NCBI RefSeq assembly: GCF_015056685.1
Contig: NZ_SVFW01000002.1
Coordinates: forward strand, 1 to 64,000
Source of the DNA: Butyrivibrio sp.
Lineage (GTDB): Bacteria; Bacillota; Clostridia; Lachnospirales; Lachnospiraceae
Length of the DNA stretch: 64,000 nt
Reading direction: 5' to 3'
Shown piece after piece: positions 18,099-26,214 of the stretch. A program made the position numbers and the translations under genes. The notes below the pieces were generated by a model. The model had not been told where the DNA came from, did not search any database, and worked only from the letters and a program-made list of their open reading frames with translations. How positions within the stretch are numbered: position 1 is the first letter of the stretch; every line of letters starts with the position of its first letter.

Positions 18099-18860
18099 TT
18101 GGGAGATAAGATTACTAATTTTTCTGATTACAAAAAAAGAGAAGTTGAGGGTGGCAAGGATAACAAAGATATCAAGGATATCAAGGCAGAAGAGCCCAAG
18201 GATTTATTTGCCACTACAGAGATCAACAATATTGAAATAGAAGATCCTTATTCATTTTTTACGGCAGAAGAGCGCGAAGAGTTCCTTCGTGAGCAGGCTA
18301 AAAATCAATCATCCAAGCCGGAAGAGGAACCTGAGGAAAAGGAAGAAAAGCAGGGTCCAAGCCCAAGGCCTCGCAGGGAGCGCGATTACCAGGATGATCG
18401 TGAAGAAGATGATTATGATGAAGACGAGGATGAGGATGAAGATTACGATGAAGATGACTATGATGACGACGATGAAGACGAAGAGTCACATAGAGGCATA
18501 ACACCGGAGCTTCTCGTAAGAGTAGCCTCAGTTATAACCGGCGTATTTATTCTTGCTTTGCTTGTCTTTTTTGCCAAAGTGAAAATATTTGATAGATATT
18601 TGAATGATCCGGACACTCAGGAGACAGTTGTGACCGCGATTCCTGAGGGATATACACTGACAAATGACACAGTTACGCTGACGGCAGATCTTAACCTTAG
18701 GTCTGTGCCAAGCTCTGAAGATTCGAGCACTATCAAAGCAATAGCTCAAAAAGGAACAACACTGAAGAGAATTGCTGTAAGTGGTGATGGCTATTGGGCT
18801 TTGGTAGAGTATGAAAACATGCAGCTTTACGCTTCTATGAAGTACTTATCTACTCCTTGA
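18099..18860 (+). CDS. Single-pass membrane protein with acidic head and extracellular SH3-like domain
   Basis: 253 residues starting at TTG (GGGAG, spacing 7). The first ~140 residues are cytoplasmic and strongly charged, with an almost unbroken Asp/Glu run around 100-132. A membrane helix follows (~144-165, VASVITGVFILALLVFF) and then a bacterial SH3-like domain (~185-250, LNLRSVPSSEDSSTIKAIAQKGTTL cut into shorter parts by strands). Such domains bind peptidoglycan or peptides at the cell surface. The role is unknown. Its 3' end overlaps that of the convergent next gene by 15 bp. Confidence 0.8.
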   Translation: MGDKITNFSDYKKREVEGGKDNKDIKDIKAEEPKDLFATTEINNIEIEDPYSFFTAEEREEFLREQAKNQSSKPEEEPEEKEEKQGPSPRPRRERDYQDDREEDDYDEDEDEDEDYDEDDYDDDDEDEESHRGITPELLVRVASVITGVFILALLVFFAKVKIFDRYLNDPDTQETVVTAIPEGYTLTNDTVTLTADLNLRSVPSSEDSSTIKAIAQKGTTLKRIAVSGDGYWALVEYENMQLYASMKYLSTP

Positions 18861-19295
18861 GTGAAGCCATGAGTAAAACTTGTCCTCAGCTTCAGCGAGA
18901 TTATTGCTTGAGCGTGAGAACATATCCGCATGAGACAGTACTTCGTTACTGGAAGTGTCTTTGGCGTAAGCTGCTATTTTTTCAGCGCAGCTTGCCTCTA
19001 AAGACTGATAGTCCATGTTCACCAAAAGAGTATTATGTAGAGATTTAATTGATGAATAAATGGTTGGGTATTTCTTTTGAACCAAAGCCATTTCATCCAA
19101 TATCTGTTCCCTGCTCTGAAGGCAGAACAGAACATAGATAGATTCAACAATCTCAGTAGGCTCAATCTCGTCCTGATATGAGTTATCCTCATAACCATCC
19201 TGAGTAGAGTAATACTCACAGATCTCTTGTACAAGAGATCCTATCTTTGTGCTATCATATAGTTTTTGAAGTTCGTCAAATTTTTTTTCGCTCAT
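18846..19295 (-). CDS. Hypothetical helical protein
   Basis: 149 residues, starting at the ATG at 19295 (MSEKKFDEL). Longer readings upstream run into the murI start region and are not credible. No ribosome site is obvious. Predicted to be all-helical, soluble and acidic, with one short hydrophobic patch (VESIYVLFCLQ); no family recognised. It is divergent from murI with only 30 bp between start codons, so their promoters must overlap. Confidence 0.65.
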   Translation of the reverse strand: MSEKKFDELQKLYDSTKIGSLVQEICEYYSTQDGYEDNSYQDEIEPTEIVESIYVLFCLQSREQILDEMALVQKKYPTIYSSIKSLHNTLLVNMDYQSLEASCAEKIAAYAKDTSSNEVLSHADMFSRSSNNLAEAEDKFYSWLHSRSR

Positions 19296-19325
19296 ATATT
19301 TAGTATAACAAAAGAGGAAAAAATA

Positions 19326-20159
19326 ATGAAGATTGGCATTTTTGATTCTGGCATAGGAGGTTTGTCTGTTCTTCATGAAGCTTACCACCAGTTGCCGGGA
19401 CAAGAATATATTTTTTACGCAGATACGGAGCATGTTCCTTATGGATTAAAAACTAAGGAACAGATACTTGGCTACGCAATAGAGATAACAGAGTTTCTCA
19501 TAAAACAGGGCGTTGACGTTATAGTCATAGCCTGCAACACCGCTACCAGTGTGGCTGTAAAGGAACTTAGAAAGCGTTATAGCCTGCCAATACTGGGGAT
19601 GGAGCCAGCTGTAAAACCTGCCGTTGAAGGAACAGATAAAAAGCGTATAATGGTTATCGCTACGCCTGTTACGATCAGGGAAGATAAACTAAAAAATCTG
19701 CTTCACAGGGTAGATGAGGACCATAGAGTAGATCTTCTTCCAATGCCAAGACTTGTGGAGTTTGCAGAGAGAGAAGAGTTTGAGTCAGAACAAGTCAGAG
19801 AGTATATAAACAGCCAGTTCTCAGAGTATGACAAAGATGACTATTCTGCATTGGTGCTTGGGTGTACACATTTTAACTATTTCAAGCCTTTGTATAAGGA
19901 ATACTTTGGTGATGACACTCTGCTCATAGACGGAAACCTTGGAACTATCAGGCATTTAGCTGATGTTGCAGGAATTCAGCTTTCAGATGATCCAGATAGG
20001 GTAGTATATTTTGATGAGTACCACAATATATTGTGTGATACAAAATATTATTTTTCTGGAAGAGAAATTAATGATGAAAAAACGCTGGAACACTTGAAAA
20101 GACTGCATAATAGGCTTGAAGAGGTACGAAAAATCGATCAAAAACAGACCTTGAATTAA
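19326..20159 (+). CDS. murI: Glutamate racemase
   Basis: 277 residues from the ATG at 19326 (AGAGG, spacing ~8). Motifs FDSGIGGLSVL, ACNTATS with the first catalytic Cys (~72) and LGCTHFNY with the second (~183) are intact. It makes D-glutamate for peptidoglycan. It stands alone between the hypothetical gene and nrdD. Confidence 0.95.
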   Translation: MKIGIFDSGIGGLSVLHEAYHQLPGQEYIFYADTEHVPYGLKTKEQILGYAIEITEFLIKQGVDVIVIACNTATSVAVKELRKRYSLPILGMEPAVKPAVEGTDKKRIMVIATPVTIREDKLKNLLHRVDEDHRVDLLPMPRLVEFAEREEFESEQVREYINSQFSEYDKDDYSALVLGCTHFNYFKPLYKEYFGDDTLLIDGNLGTIRHLADVAGIQLSDDPDRVVYFDEYHNILCDTKYYFSGREINDEKTLEHLKRLHNRLEEVRKIDQKQTLN

Positions 20160-20189
20160 TCTATATAATGTATTATTATATAGTTACGA

Positions 20190-20205
20190 CCACAACATAT
20201 AGTGA
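20190..20205 (+). promoter_or_regulatory. Possible NrdR box upstream of nrdD
   Basis: CCACAACATATAGTGA matches the known NrdR consensus (ACACTATATATAGTGT) at 12 of 16 places. A weaker look-alike (11 of 16) ends at 20171, but the spacing of 34 bp is not the usual 31-32, so this is tentative. Confidence 0.35.
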
Positions 20206-20302
20206 TTTTTTTTAAAAGACCGACATGTTTATTGCTAGATGATAGACATGTCTAATTTATGGGAAAAAACCAAGAATTTTTAAACTTTAGAAGGGGGTTC
20301 TT

Positions 20303-22537
20303 ATGAAAATAATTAAGAGAAGCGGTAAAGAAGTGATCTTCAATGGCGATAAGATCATAGCTGCTATTGAGAAGGCAAACAACGAAGTTACCGACGAAAA
20401 AAAGCTTACAGCTGGACAGATAAGCGATATTGAGAGAACTGTAGAGAGTCAGTGCGCATCACTTACACGTGCAGCAAGCGTTGAGGAAATCCAGGATATG
20501 GTCGAGGATGGCCTCATGAGATCAGGTAAACTTGAGGTTGCCAGAAAATACATCACATACCGCTATAAGCATGCTCTTGTCAGAAAATCCAACACTACTG
20601 ATGAGCAGATCATGTCTCTTATTGAGTGCAGCAATGAGGAAGTTAAGCAGGAGAACTCAAACAAGAACCCTACTGTTAACAGCGTGCAGAGAGATTACAT
20701 GGCAGGTGAGGTATCTAAGGATATCACAAGAAGATTCCTTCTTCCTGAAGACGTTGTAAAGGCACATGAAGAGGGAATTATCCACTTCCATGATTCAGAT
20801 TACTTTGCACAGCATATGCACAACTGTTGTCTTGTAAACCTCGAGGATATGCTTCAGAACGGAACAGTTATTTCTGAAACAATGATCGAGAGACCAAAGA
20901 GCTTTTCAACTGCCTGCAATATTGCAACACAGGCAATAGCTCAGATTGCAAGTTCACAGTACGGCGGACAGAGTATTACTCTTTCACATCTTGTTCCATT
21001 CGTTGATGTTTCAAGACAGAAATTCAGAAAAGAAGTTGCTCTTGAGTTTGAAACTGCCGGAATGAAGATCAACAAGAAGCAGGTAAACGAGATCGCAGAG
21101 ATGCGAGTAAAGAAAGAGATTGAAAGAGGATGCCAGGTAATTCAGTATCAGGTCATCACTCTTATGACAACAAATGGACAGGCTCCATTTATTACAGTTT
21201 ACATGTATCTTGACGAAGTACCGGAAGGTCAGGAAAGAGATGACCTTGCTATGGTAATCGAAGAGATGCTCAAGCAGCGTATCCTTGGTGTTAAGAACGA
21301 GAAGGGACAGCTTATTACACCAGCATTCCCTAAGCTTATCTACGTTCTTGATGAGGACAATATCCACGAGGATTCAAAGTACTGGTATCTGACAGAGCTT
21401 GCTGCTAAGTGTACAGCCAAGAGACTTGTTCCTGACTACATTTCAGCTAAGAAGATGAAAGAATTAAAGGGCGGCGATGTATATCCTTGCATGGGATGCA
21501 GAAGCTTCCTTACACCTGATAACGAGAATGTAGCAGAAGGTCTTTGCAACAAAGATAATAAGGCACATGCTTTGAATTACAAAGAAGGCGATCACAAGTA
21601 TTATGGTCGTTTCAACCAGGGCGTTGTTACTTTAAATCTTGTAGACGTTGCATGCTCATCCAACAAGGATGAAGAGAAGTTCTGGCAGCTTATGGAAGAG
21701 AGAACAGAGCTCTGCAAACGAGCACTTATGTGCAGACATAACAGACTTCTTGGAACTCCTTCAGATGTAGCACCAATCCTCTGGCAGAACGGAGCTTTGG
21801 CAAGACTTGCTAAGGGAGAGAAAATTGATCCTCTGCTCTTTGGCAACTATTCAACAATTTCTCTTGGATATGCAGGTCTTTGCGAATGTACAAAATATAT
21901 GAAGGGTGTATCTCACACAGATCCTAGAGGAAAAGACTTTGCACTTAAGGTAATGCAGTTCCTTAATGACAAGTGTGCAAAGTGGAGAGCTGAAACAAAT
22001 ATTTCTTTCTCACTTTATGGAACACCACTTGAGTCAACAACATATAAGTTTGCTAAGTGCCTTCAGAAGAGATTTGGTATCATTCCTGAAGTAACAGATA
22101 AGAACTATATTACAAACAGCTATCATGTTCATGTAACAGAGCAGATCGATGCTTTCACAAAGCTTAAATTCGAATCTGAGTTCCAGGCCCTTTCACCTGG
22201 CGGAGCTATCAGCTATGTTGAAGTTCCTGACATGAACAACAACATTGAGGCAGTTATCTCAGTTATGAAGTACATCTATGAAAACATCATGTATGCTGAG
22301 CTCAACACAAAGTCAGATTACTGCCAGTGCTGTGGTTACGACGGAGAGATCAAGATCGTTACAGATACAGACGGAAAGCTTATTTGGGAGTGCCCTAACT
22401 GCGGAAACCGTGACCAGAACAAGATGAACGTTGCAAGACGTACATGTGGTTATATCGGAACACAGTTCTGGAACCAGGGCAGAACTCAGGAAATCAAAGA
22501 GCGAGTTCTTCATATGTCAAACCCAAAATGCAGTTAA
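20303..22537 (+). CDS. nrdD: Anaerobic ribonucleoside-triphosphate reductase
   Basis: 744 residues, full length. An ATP-cone domain at ~1-95 (RSGKEVIFNGDKI) is the allosteric site. The barrel carries the active-site Cys segments (HMHNCCLVNL; PCMGCRSFL). Near the end a four-Cys zinc site (CQCCG ... CPNCG) precedes the glycyl radical motif RRTCGYIGTQFW, with the radical Gly near 716. It reduces NTPs to dNTPs without oxygen, after activation by NrdG encoded next. Ribosome site GGGGG, spacing 5. Confidence 0.96.
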   Translation: MKIIKRSGKEVIFNGDKIIAAIEKANNEVTDEKKLTAGQISDIERTVESQCASLTRAASVEEIQDMVEDGLMRSGKLEVARKYITYRYKHALVRKSNTTDEQIMSLIECSNEEVKQENSNKNPTVNSVQRDYMAGEVSKDITRRFLLPEDVVKAHEEGIIHFHDSDYFAQHMHNCCLVNLEDMLQNGTVISETMIERPKSFSTACNIATQAIAQIASSQYGGQSITLSHLVPFVDVSRQKFRKEVALEFETAGMKINKKQVNEIAEMRVKKEIERGCQVIQYQVITLMTTNGQAPFITVYMYLDEVPEGQERDDLAMVIEEMLKQRILGVKNEKGQLITPAFPKLIYVLDEDNIHEDSKYWYLTELAAKCTAKRLVPDYISAKKMKELKGGDVYPCMGCRSFLTPDNENVAEGLCNKDNKAHALNYKEGDHKYYGRFNQGVVTLNLVDVACSSNKDEEKFWQLMEERTELCKRALMCRHNRLLGTPSDVAPILWQNGALARLAKGEKIDPLLFGNYSTISLGYAGLCECTKYMKGVSHTDPRGKDFALKVMQFLNDKCAKWRAETNISFSLYGTPLESTTYKFAKCLQKRFGIIPEVTDKNYITNSYHVHVTEQIDAFTKLKFESEFQALSPGGAISYVEVPDMNNNIEAVISVMKYIYENIMYAELNTKSDYCQCCGYDGEIKIVTDTDGKLIWECPNCGNRDQNKMNVARRTCGYIGTQFWNQGRTQEIKERVLHMSNPKCS

Positions 22538-22575
22538 TACGAGTATGAAAAAGTTTATTATATAAAAAAGTGAAG

Positions 22576-22595
22576 AGCCGGGAGAAATCCCGGCT
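22576..22595 (+). promoter_or_regulatory. GAAA-tetraloop hairpin between nrdD and nrdG
   Basis: A perfect 8-bp stem (AGCCGGGA/TCCCGGCT) closed by the stable tetraloop GAAA, with no T run after it. It may set the nrdD:nrdG ratio by protecting mRNA or partly stopping polymerase. Confidence 0.5.
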
Positions 22596-22619
22596 TATCG
22601 CTTATCAGAGAGGTATATT

Positions 22620-23171
22620 ATGAATTACGGGCAGATTATATATACAGATGTTGCAAATGGTATTGGGTGCAGGACCTCATTATTTGTATCTGGTTGTACG
22701 CATCACTGTAAGGGATGCTTTAATGAGATGACCTGGGACTTTAATTATGGTGAGCTGTTCACGAAAGAAGTGGAAGATGAAATAATTGAGTCATTGAAAC
22801 CTGCCTATATTAATGGAATAACTATTCTTGGTGGGGAACCAATGGAAGTTGTTAATCAGAAAGTGCTATGTCCATTTATAAATAGGATAAAAGAAGAGCT
22901 TCCCCAAAAAACAATTTGGATATACAGCGGTTATACTTGGGAAGAACTAAATGATGAATCTAATAAGAGATGCCATAGTTCAGATACTAATGATATACTA
23001 AAAAATATAGATATACTTGTTGACGGTGAGTTTATTCTTGATAAAAAAGATCTTATGCTTAGATTTAGGGGATCATCCAATCAGAGGGTAATTGATGTTC
23101 AGGAGACATTAAAGACCGGAAGTGTAGTCTTATCTAAGTACAATGATAGAGATGAGTCAAGGAAAGCATGA
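22620..23171 (+). CDS. nrdG: Anaerobic ribonucleoside-triphosphate reductase activating protein
   Basis: 183 residues. Radical SAM motif SGCTHHCKGC with Cys26, Cys30, Cys33 in the CxxxCxxC spacing, then ILGGEPM for S-adenosylmethionine binding. It installs the glycyl radical in NrdD. AGAGAGG ribosome site. The stop is only 20 bp from a palindromic repeat element, which may serve as its terminator. Confidence 0.94.
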   Translation: MNYGQIIYTDVANGIGCRTSLFVSGCTHHCKGCFNEMTWDFNYGELFTKEVEDEIIESLKPAYINGITILGGEPMEVVNQKVLCPFINRIKEELPQKTIWIYSGYTWEELNDESNKRCHSSDTNDILKNIDILVDGEFILDKKDLMLRFRGSSNQRVIDVQETLKTGSVVLSKYNDRDESRKA

Positions 23172-23191
23172 CATCTTAAACTATACTTTCT

Positions 23192-23416
23192 AGTGAGTGG
23201 CATAAAATCCAGAAGTGCCCATAACTTTGGATAGAGCGATTTAGTATGAGCAATAGAGACAGTTAATATAAAATAAAAGCCTTGTTTTCTGTTTTGAATA
23301 ATCATGAAAGAAAACAAGGCGCATTATTTTATATTTACTGTGTCTTTGCGAATACTCCGAGATCTATCCGAAGGTATGGGCACTTCTGGATTTATGGTTT
23401 ACTACACTTATAAAGA
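23192..23416. repeat. Palindromic repeat element, copy 1 (about 225 bp)
   Basis: The whole stretch is one imperfect long palindrome. Its centre is a perfect 12-bp stem (23279-23290 with 23309-23320), and the arms stay similar outward through the segment CAGAAGTGCCCATA and its inverse TATGGGCACTTCTG. A second copy at 27930-28153 is nearly identical. The outer ~20 bp differ between arms. No transposase gene is inside, so it looks like a miniature inverted-repeat element. Short open frames inside are products of the repeat, not genes. Confidence 0.85.
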
Positions 23417-23419
23417 TAT

Positions 23420-23767
23420 TCATAATGCAGCTCCTTGGAGATTTCCCATAGCATCGATATAGACACTTCTGTCGTCAATATACAGGTCACAGGTGATCTT
23501 CCTGCTGTTGTTTCCATAAAGCTCTACTATCTCAGGCAGATTGTCATTGACCGCATCAAAAGACAGACCGTGGTCCTCACACCATCTTGTGGCATCCATC
23601 AGCGCCTGCCCCGCACGGCAGGTCCAGAGGATGAGCTTATTTCCGGCAGCTTTTTCTTTAATCAGATATTCTATTAGTGTCTTATTGGGTGCACCCAGAT
23701 CCGGCCAGTTGCTATAGCAAAGCGTTCCATCAAAGTCCACTGCAATAATCTTATAATCTGTTTCCAT
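23420..23767 (-). CDS. Small HAD-like hydrolase
   Basis: 115 residues. The HAD motif I is AVDFDGTL with Asp11 and Asp13; KLILWTCR supplies the motif II-like strand and LYIDDRSV the final Asp pair. There is no cap domain, as in the short phosphatase-like proteins found in phages and accessory DNA. Substrate unknown, possibly a nucleotide or sugar phosphate. ATG follows GAGG by 7 nt. Its stop lies 4 bp from repeat copy 1. Two to three LexA-like boxes lie directly upstream, suggesting damage-inducible expression. Confidence 0.8.
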   Translation of the reverse strand: METDYKIIAVDFDGTLCYSNWPDLGAPNKTLIEYLIKEKAAGNKLILWTCRAGQALMDATRWCEDHGLSFDAVNDNLPEIVELYGNNSRKITCDLYIDDRSVYIDAMGNLQGAAL

Positions 23768-23789
23768 AGCATTTCCTCATAACAAATAT

Positions 23790-23853
23790 CGAATATACGT
23801 TACGAACAAGTGTTTGTGTATTACATATAATACACTTGTCGAACAAATGTTTC
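23790..23853 (-). promoter_or_regulatory. Cluster of LexA (SOS) box-like sites
   Basis: The Firmicute LexA consensus is CGAACRNRYGTTYC. 23840-23853 (CGAACAAATGTTTC) matches every position, 23803-23816 misses only the last, and 23790-23803 misses two. A perfect 8-bp inverted repeat (23816-23823 with 23828-23835) lies between the two best. They sit 23-86 bp upstream of the small HAD gene and about 300 bp from the acyltransferase gene on the other strand. The rest of the 23854-24147 gap shows nothing certain. Confidence 0.6.
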
Positions 23854-24147
23854 AATCGAACAGATTATAAAATTTTTGTGATGAAAGCCTGAAATATCAT
23901 TTGGATATAGGGAAAGGTGATTATTTAATAATGCTGTAAAGTGCATGACTAATTAGGGTGTTTATACATTTTTAACAAAAGATATAAACGCAATATGGTA
24001 TATTTGGTTTAAGAATCAATGAGCCAAAATCACGTAAATGCATATTGAAATTGGCATCATGCCATTTTACCTGCTGATATTCGCGGTACTTAATATAAGT
24101 ATGCTTGAAAGAACTTACGTGGTTTTGAAGAATGAGAAGTGGCGGAT

Positions 24148-25227
24148 ATGAGAAAACATTACCTCGACAATATAAGGTGGATCACGGTAGTAATTGTAGT
24201 TGTTTACCATGTTATCTATATGTATAATGCGGAAGGCATCCCCGGTGTTGTGGGAAATATTACAGGACTTGAGGTGCAGTATTATGACGTTTTCCAATAT
24301 CTGACGCATCCGTGGTTTATGTTCCTTCTGTTTATGGTATCGGGTATCAGCTCCAGATATTATCTTTCTAATCATTCGGACAAGGAGTTTTTAAGAAGCA
24401 GGACTACCAAGCTGCTTGTTCCCTCAACGATAGGTCTTTTTGCCTTTCAGTTTATTCAGGGATACTTCAATACCAGATCGACAGATGCCATGAATATGAT
24501 GAAGACAGTGCCCACGTCGGTCGCATTTTTTATCATGGTATTAAGCGGCATAGGAGTTCTGTGGTACATACAACTGCTCTGGGTATTCTCAATTGTACTG
24601 ATTGCGATTCGAAAGATTGAAAGAGACAGGCTCTGGAAACTGGGATCGCGAACAAATATCATAGCAATCATTCTGTTCTCTATTCCGGTATTTGGAGCAG
24701 CGCAGATTCTTAATACACCTATCATCTGTGTTTACAGATTCGGTTATTATGGGATGGCTTTTTGGCTGGGATACTTTGTCTTTTCCCATGATGAGGTAAT
24801 TGAAATCATAAAGAAGTGGTGCCTGCCTTTTATAATAGCTGCGGTTGTTTTGGGGATTGCATTTTCGGTTCGCTACTTTGGGGAAAACTACGCAGATGTA
24901 CCTGTGAACAGGTATCCGTTATATACGTTCTTTGGATATTTTGCTTCTATTGCATTTCTTTCGGTAGGGGCAAGGTTCCTTGATTTTACCAATGCATTCA
25001 CATCGTGGATGAGCAGACACAGCTGGGGACTATATATCTTTCACTATCTCGGAATATCAATCATTGCTGTGGAAGTAGGCGCGCGGCATATTCTTCCGCC
25101 AGCACTGGTTTATGTATTAAGCTTAGTTTCTGCATTTGTCGTTGCATTTATACTATTTGAGCTGATATCTAAGATTCCATTCTTCAGATGGGCAGTTCTT
25201 GGAATCAAAAAGAATAGAACAAAATAG
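24148..25227 (+). CDS. Acyltransferase family 3 membrane protein
   Basis: 359 residues from the ATG at 24148 (a GTG 9 bp earlier is an alternative; neither has a strong ribosome site). About ten membrane helices and the N-terminal signature YLDNIRWITVVIVVVYHV, whose His is needed for catalysis in this family. These proteins move acyl groups (often O-acetyl) onto surface sugars or lipids. The acceptor is unknown and there are no glycan genes nearby. It lies inside the block bounded by the two palindromic repeats. Confidence 0.85.
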   Translation: MRKHYLDNIRWITVVIVVVYHVIYMYNAEGIPGVVGNITGLEVQYYDVFQYLTHPWFMFLLFMVSGISSRYYLSNHSDKEFLRSRTTKLLVPSTIGLFAFQFIQGYFNTRSTDAMNMMKTVPTSVAFFIMVLSGIGVLWYIQLLWVFSIVLIAIRKIERDRLWKLGSRTNIIAIILFSIPVFGAAQILNTPIICVYRFGYYGMAFWLGYFVFSHDEVIEIIKKWCLPFIIAAVVLGIAFSVRYFGENYADVPVNRYPLYTFFGYFASIAFLSVGARFLDFTNAFTSWMSRHSWGLYIFHYLGISIIAVEVGARHILPPALVYVLSLVSAFVVAFILFELISKIPFFRWAVLGIKKNRTK

Positions 25228-25296
25228 AACAGGAGAGAAGGAGCCACATTCTGGAGCAATAAGACACAAATAAATTAGGAAGGATGGATTCACTCT

Positions 25297-26088
25297 ATGC
25301 AGAATAAAAAGATACTTAAGGTCATGACATGCGTATTGATGGTAGCTTTAATAATGTGCGGCTGCGGATCGAATTCTGAGAAACGTGAGGTGATAGGCAT
25401 TATAGGTGCGATGGATGAGGAGGTTTCCAGCCTACAAGATCAATTGACAGATAAGATAGTTACCACGATTGCAGGGATGGACTTTTACAAAGGCAAACTT
25501 GAAGGAAAAAATGTGATCATTGTTAAGTGCGGAGTCGGAAAAGTGAATGCCGGAATCTGCGCACAACTTCTTATACAAAACTTTGACGTAGATAAAGTAA
25601 TCAATACCGGTGTCGCAGGCTCTTTGGATGCTGATATAGATATAGGCGATATTGTCGTATCATCAGAGGCAGTGCAGCATGATTTTGATTTAACTCCATT
25701 AGGGTATGCCCCGGGTGAAACGGATGTGGATGGTATTGTAGCCTTTCCGGCAGATGAATCAATGGTAAAAGATGCAGTGAATGCAGTAAAAGAGGCTGCA
25801 CCCGAGATAAATGTCTTTGAAGGGCGAATATGCACCGGAGATCAGTTTATAGCTTCAAAAGAGAAGAAAGAATATATTATTTCTACTTTTGGAGGACTAT
25901 GCTGCGAGATGGAAGGCGGGGCTATAGCGCAGGTATGTTATCTGAATAATACGCCTTTTGTCATCATCAGAGCTATTTCAGACAAGGCAGATGATTCGGA
26001 GGAAATGTCCTACGAACAGTTCGAGGAAGAGGCCGCTATCCATTGTGCCGCTGTTACAAAGTATATGATTTTACATGAAAGTGACTGA
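25297..26088 (+). CDS. mtnN: MTA/SAH nucleosidase with lipoprotein-type signal peptide
   Basis: 263 residues. From ~32 on it is a complete 5'-methylthioadenosine/S-adenosylhomocysteine nucleosidase: GIIGAMDEEV with the catalytic Glu, NTGVAGSLD, CEMEGGAIAQV for substrate ribose, and ISDKADD with the catalytic Asp. Ahead of it is KILKVMTCVLMVALIMCGCGS, a basic start, a hydrophobic core and a lipobox-like Cys, so it is probably exported and lipid-anchored. Most homologues are cytosolic; an exported form is known from Borrelia (Bgp). It may salvage nucleosides outside the cell. Next is a CstA-type carrier. Confidence 0.88.
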   Translation: MQNKKILKVMTCVLMVALIMCGCGSNSEKREVIGIIGAMDEEVSSLQDQLTDKIVTTIAGMDFYKGKLEGKNVIIVKCGVGKVNAGICAQLLIQNFDVDKVINTGVAGSLDADIDIGDIVVSSEAVQHDFDLTPLGYAPGETDVDGIVAFPADESMVKDAVNAVKEAAPEINVFEGRICTGDQFIASKEKKEYIISTFGGLCCEMEGGAIAQVCYLNNTPFVIIRAISDKADDSEEMSYEQFEEEAAIHCAAVTKYMILHESD

Positions 26089-26214
26089 TATTTTTTTCTA
26101 CTGCAGTAGCACGAGGCACGGTTTTTGAGCGTACATTTATCACGAGCAATAATAATTTACTTATTCCAGACTATGCTACACGATGTAGCAAAGGATATGA
26201 GTACGGAGGTGAAA

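Noticed and set aside
20160..20302. A second NrdR box pairing with that at 20190
   Set aside because: The best partner matches 11 of 16 and is spaced 34 bp rather than 31-32, so only one weak site is listed.
23099..23317. Open frame coding a ~72-residue protein on the minus strand, repeated at 27871-28065
   Set aside because: Both lie on the palindromic repeat and share its sequence; no ribosome site. They are by-products of the repeat.
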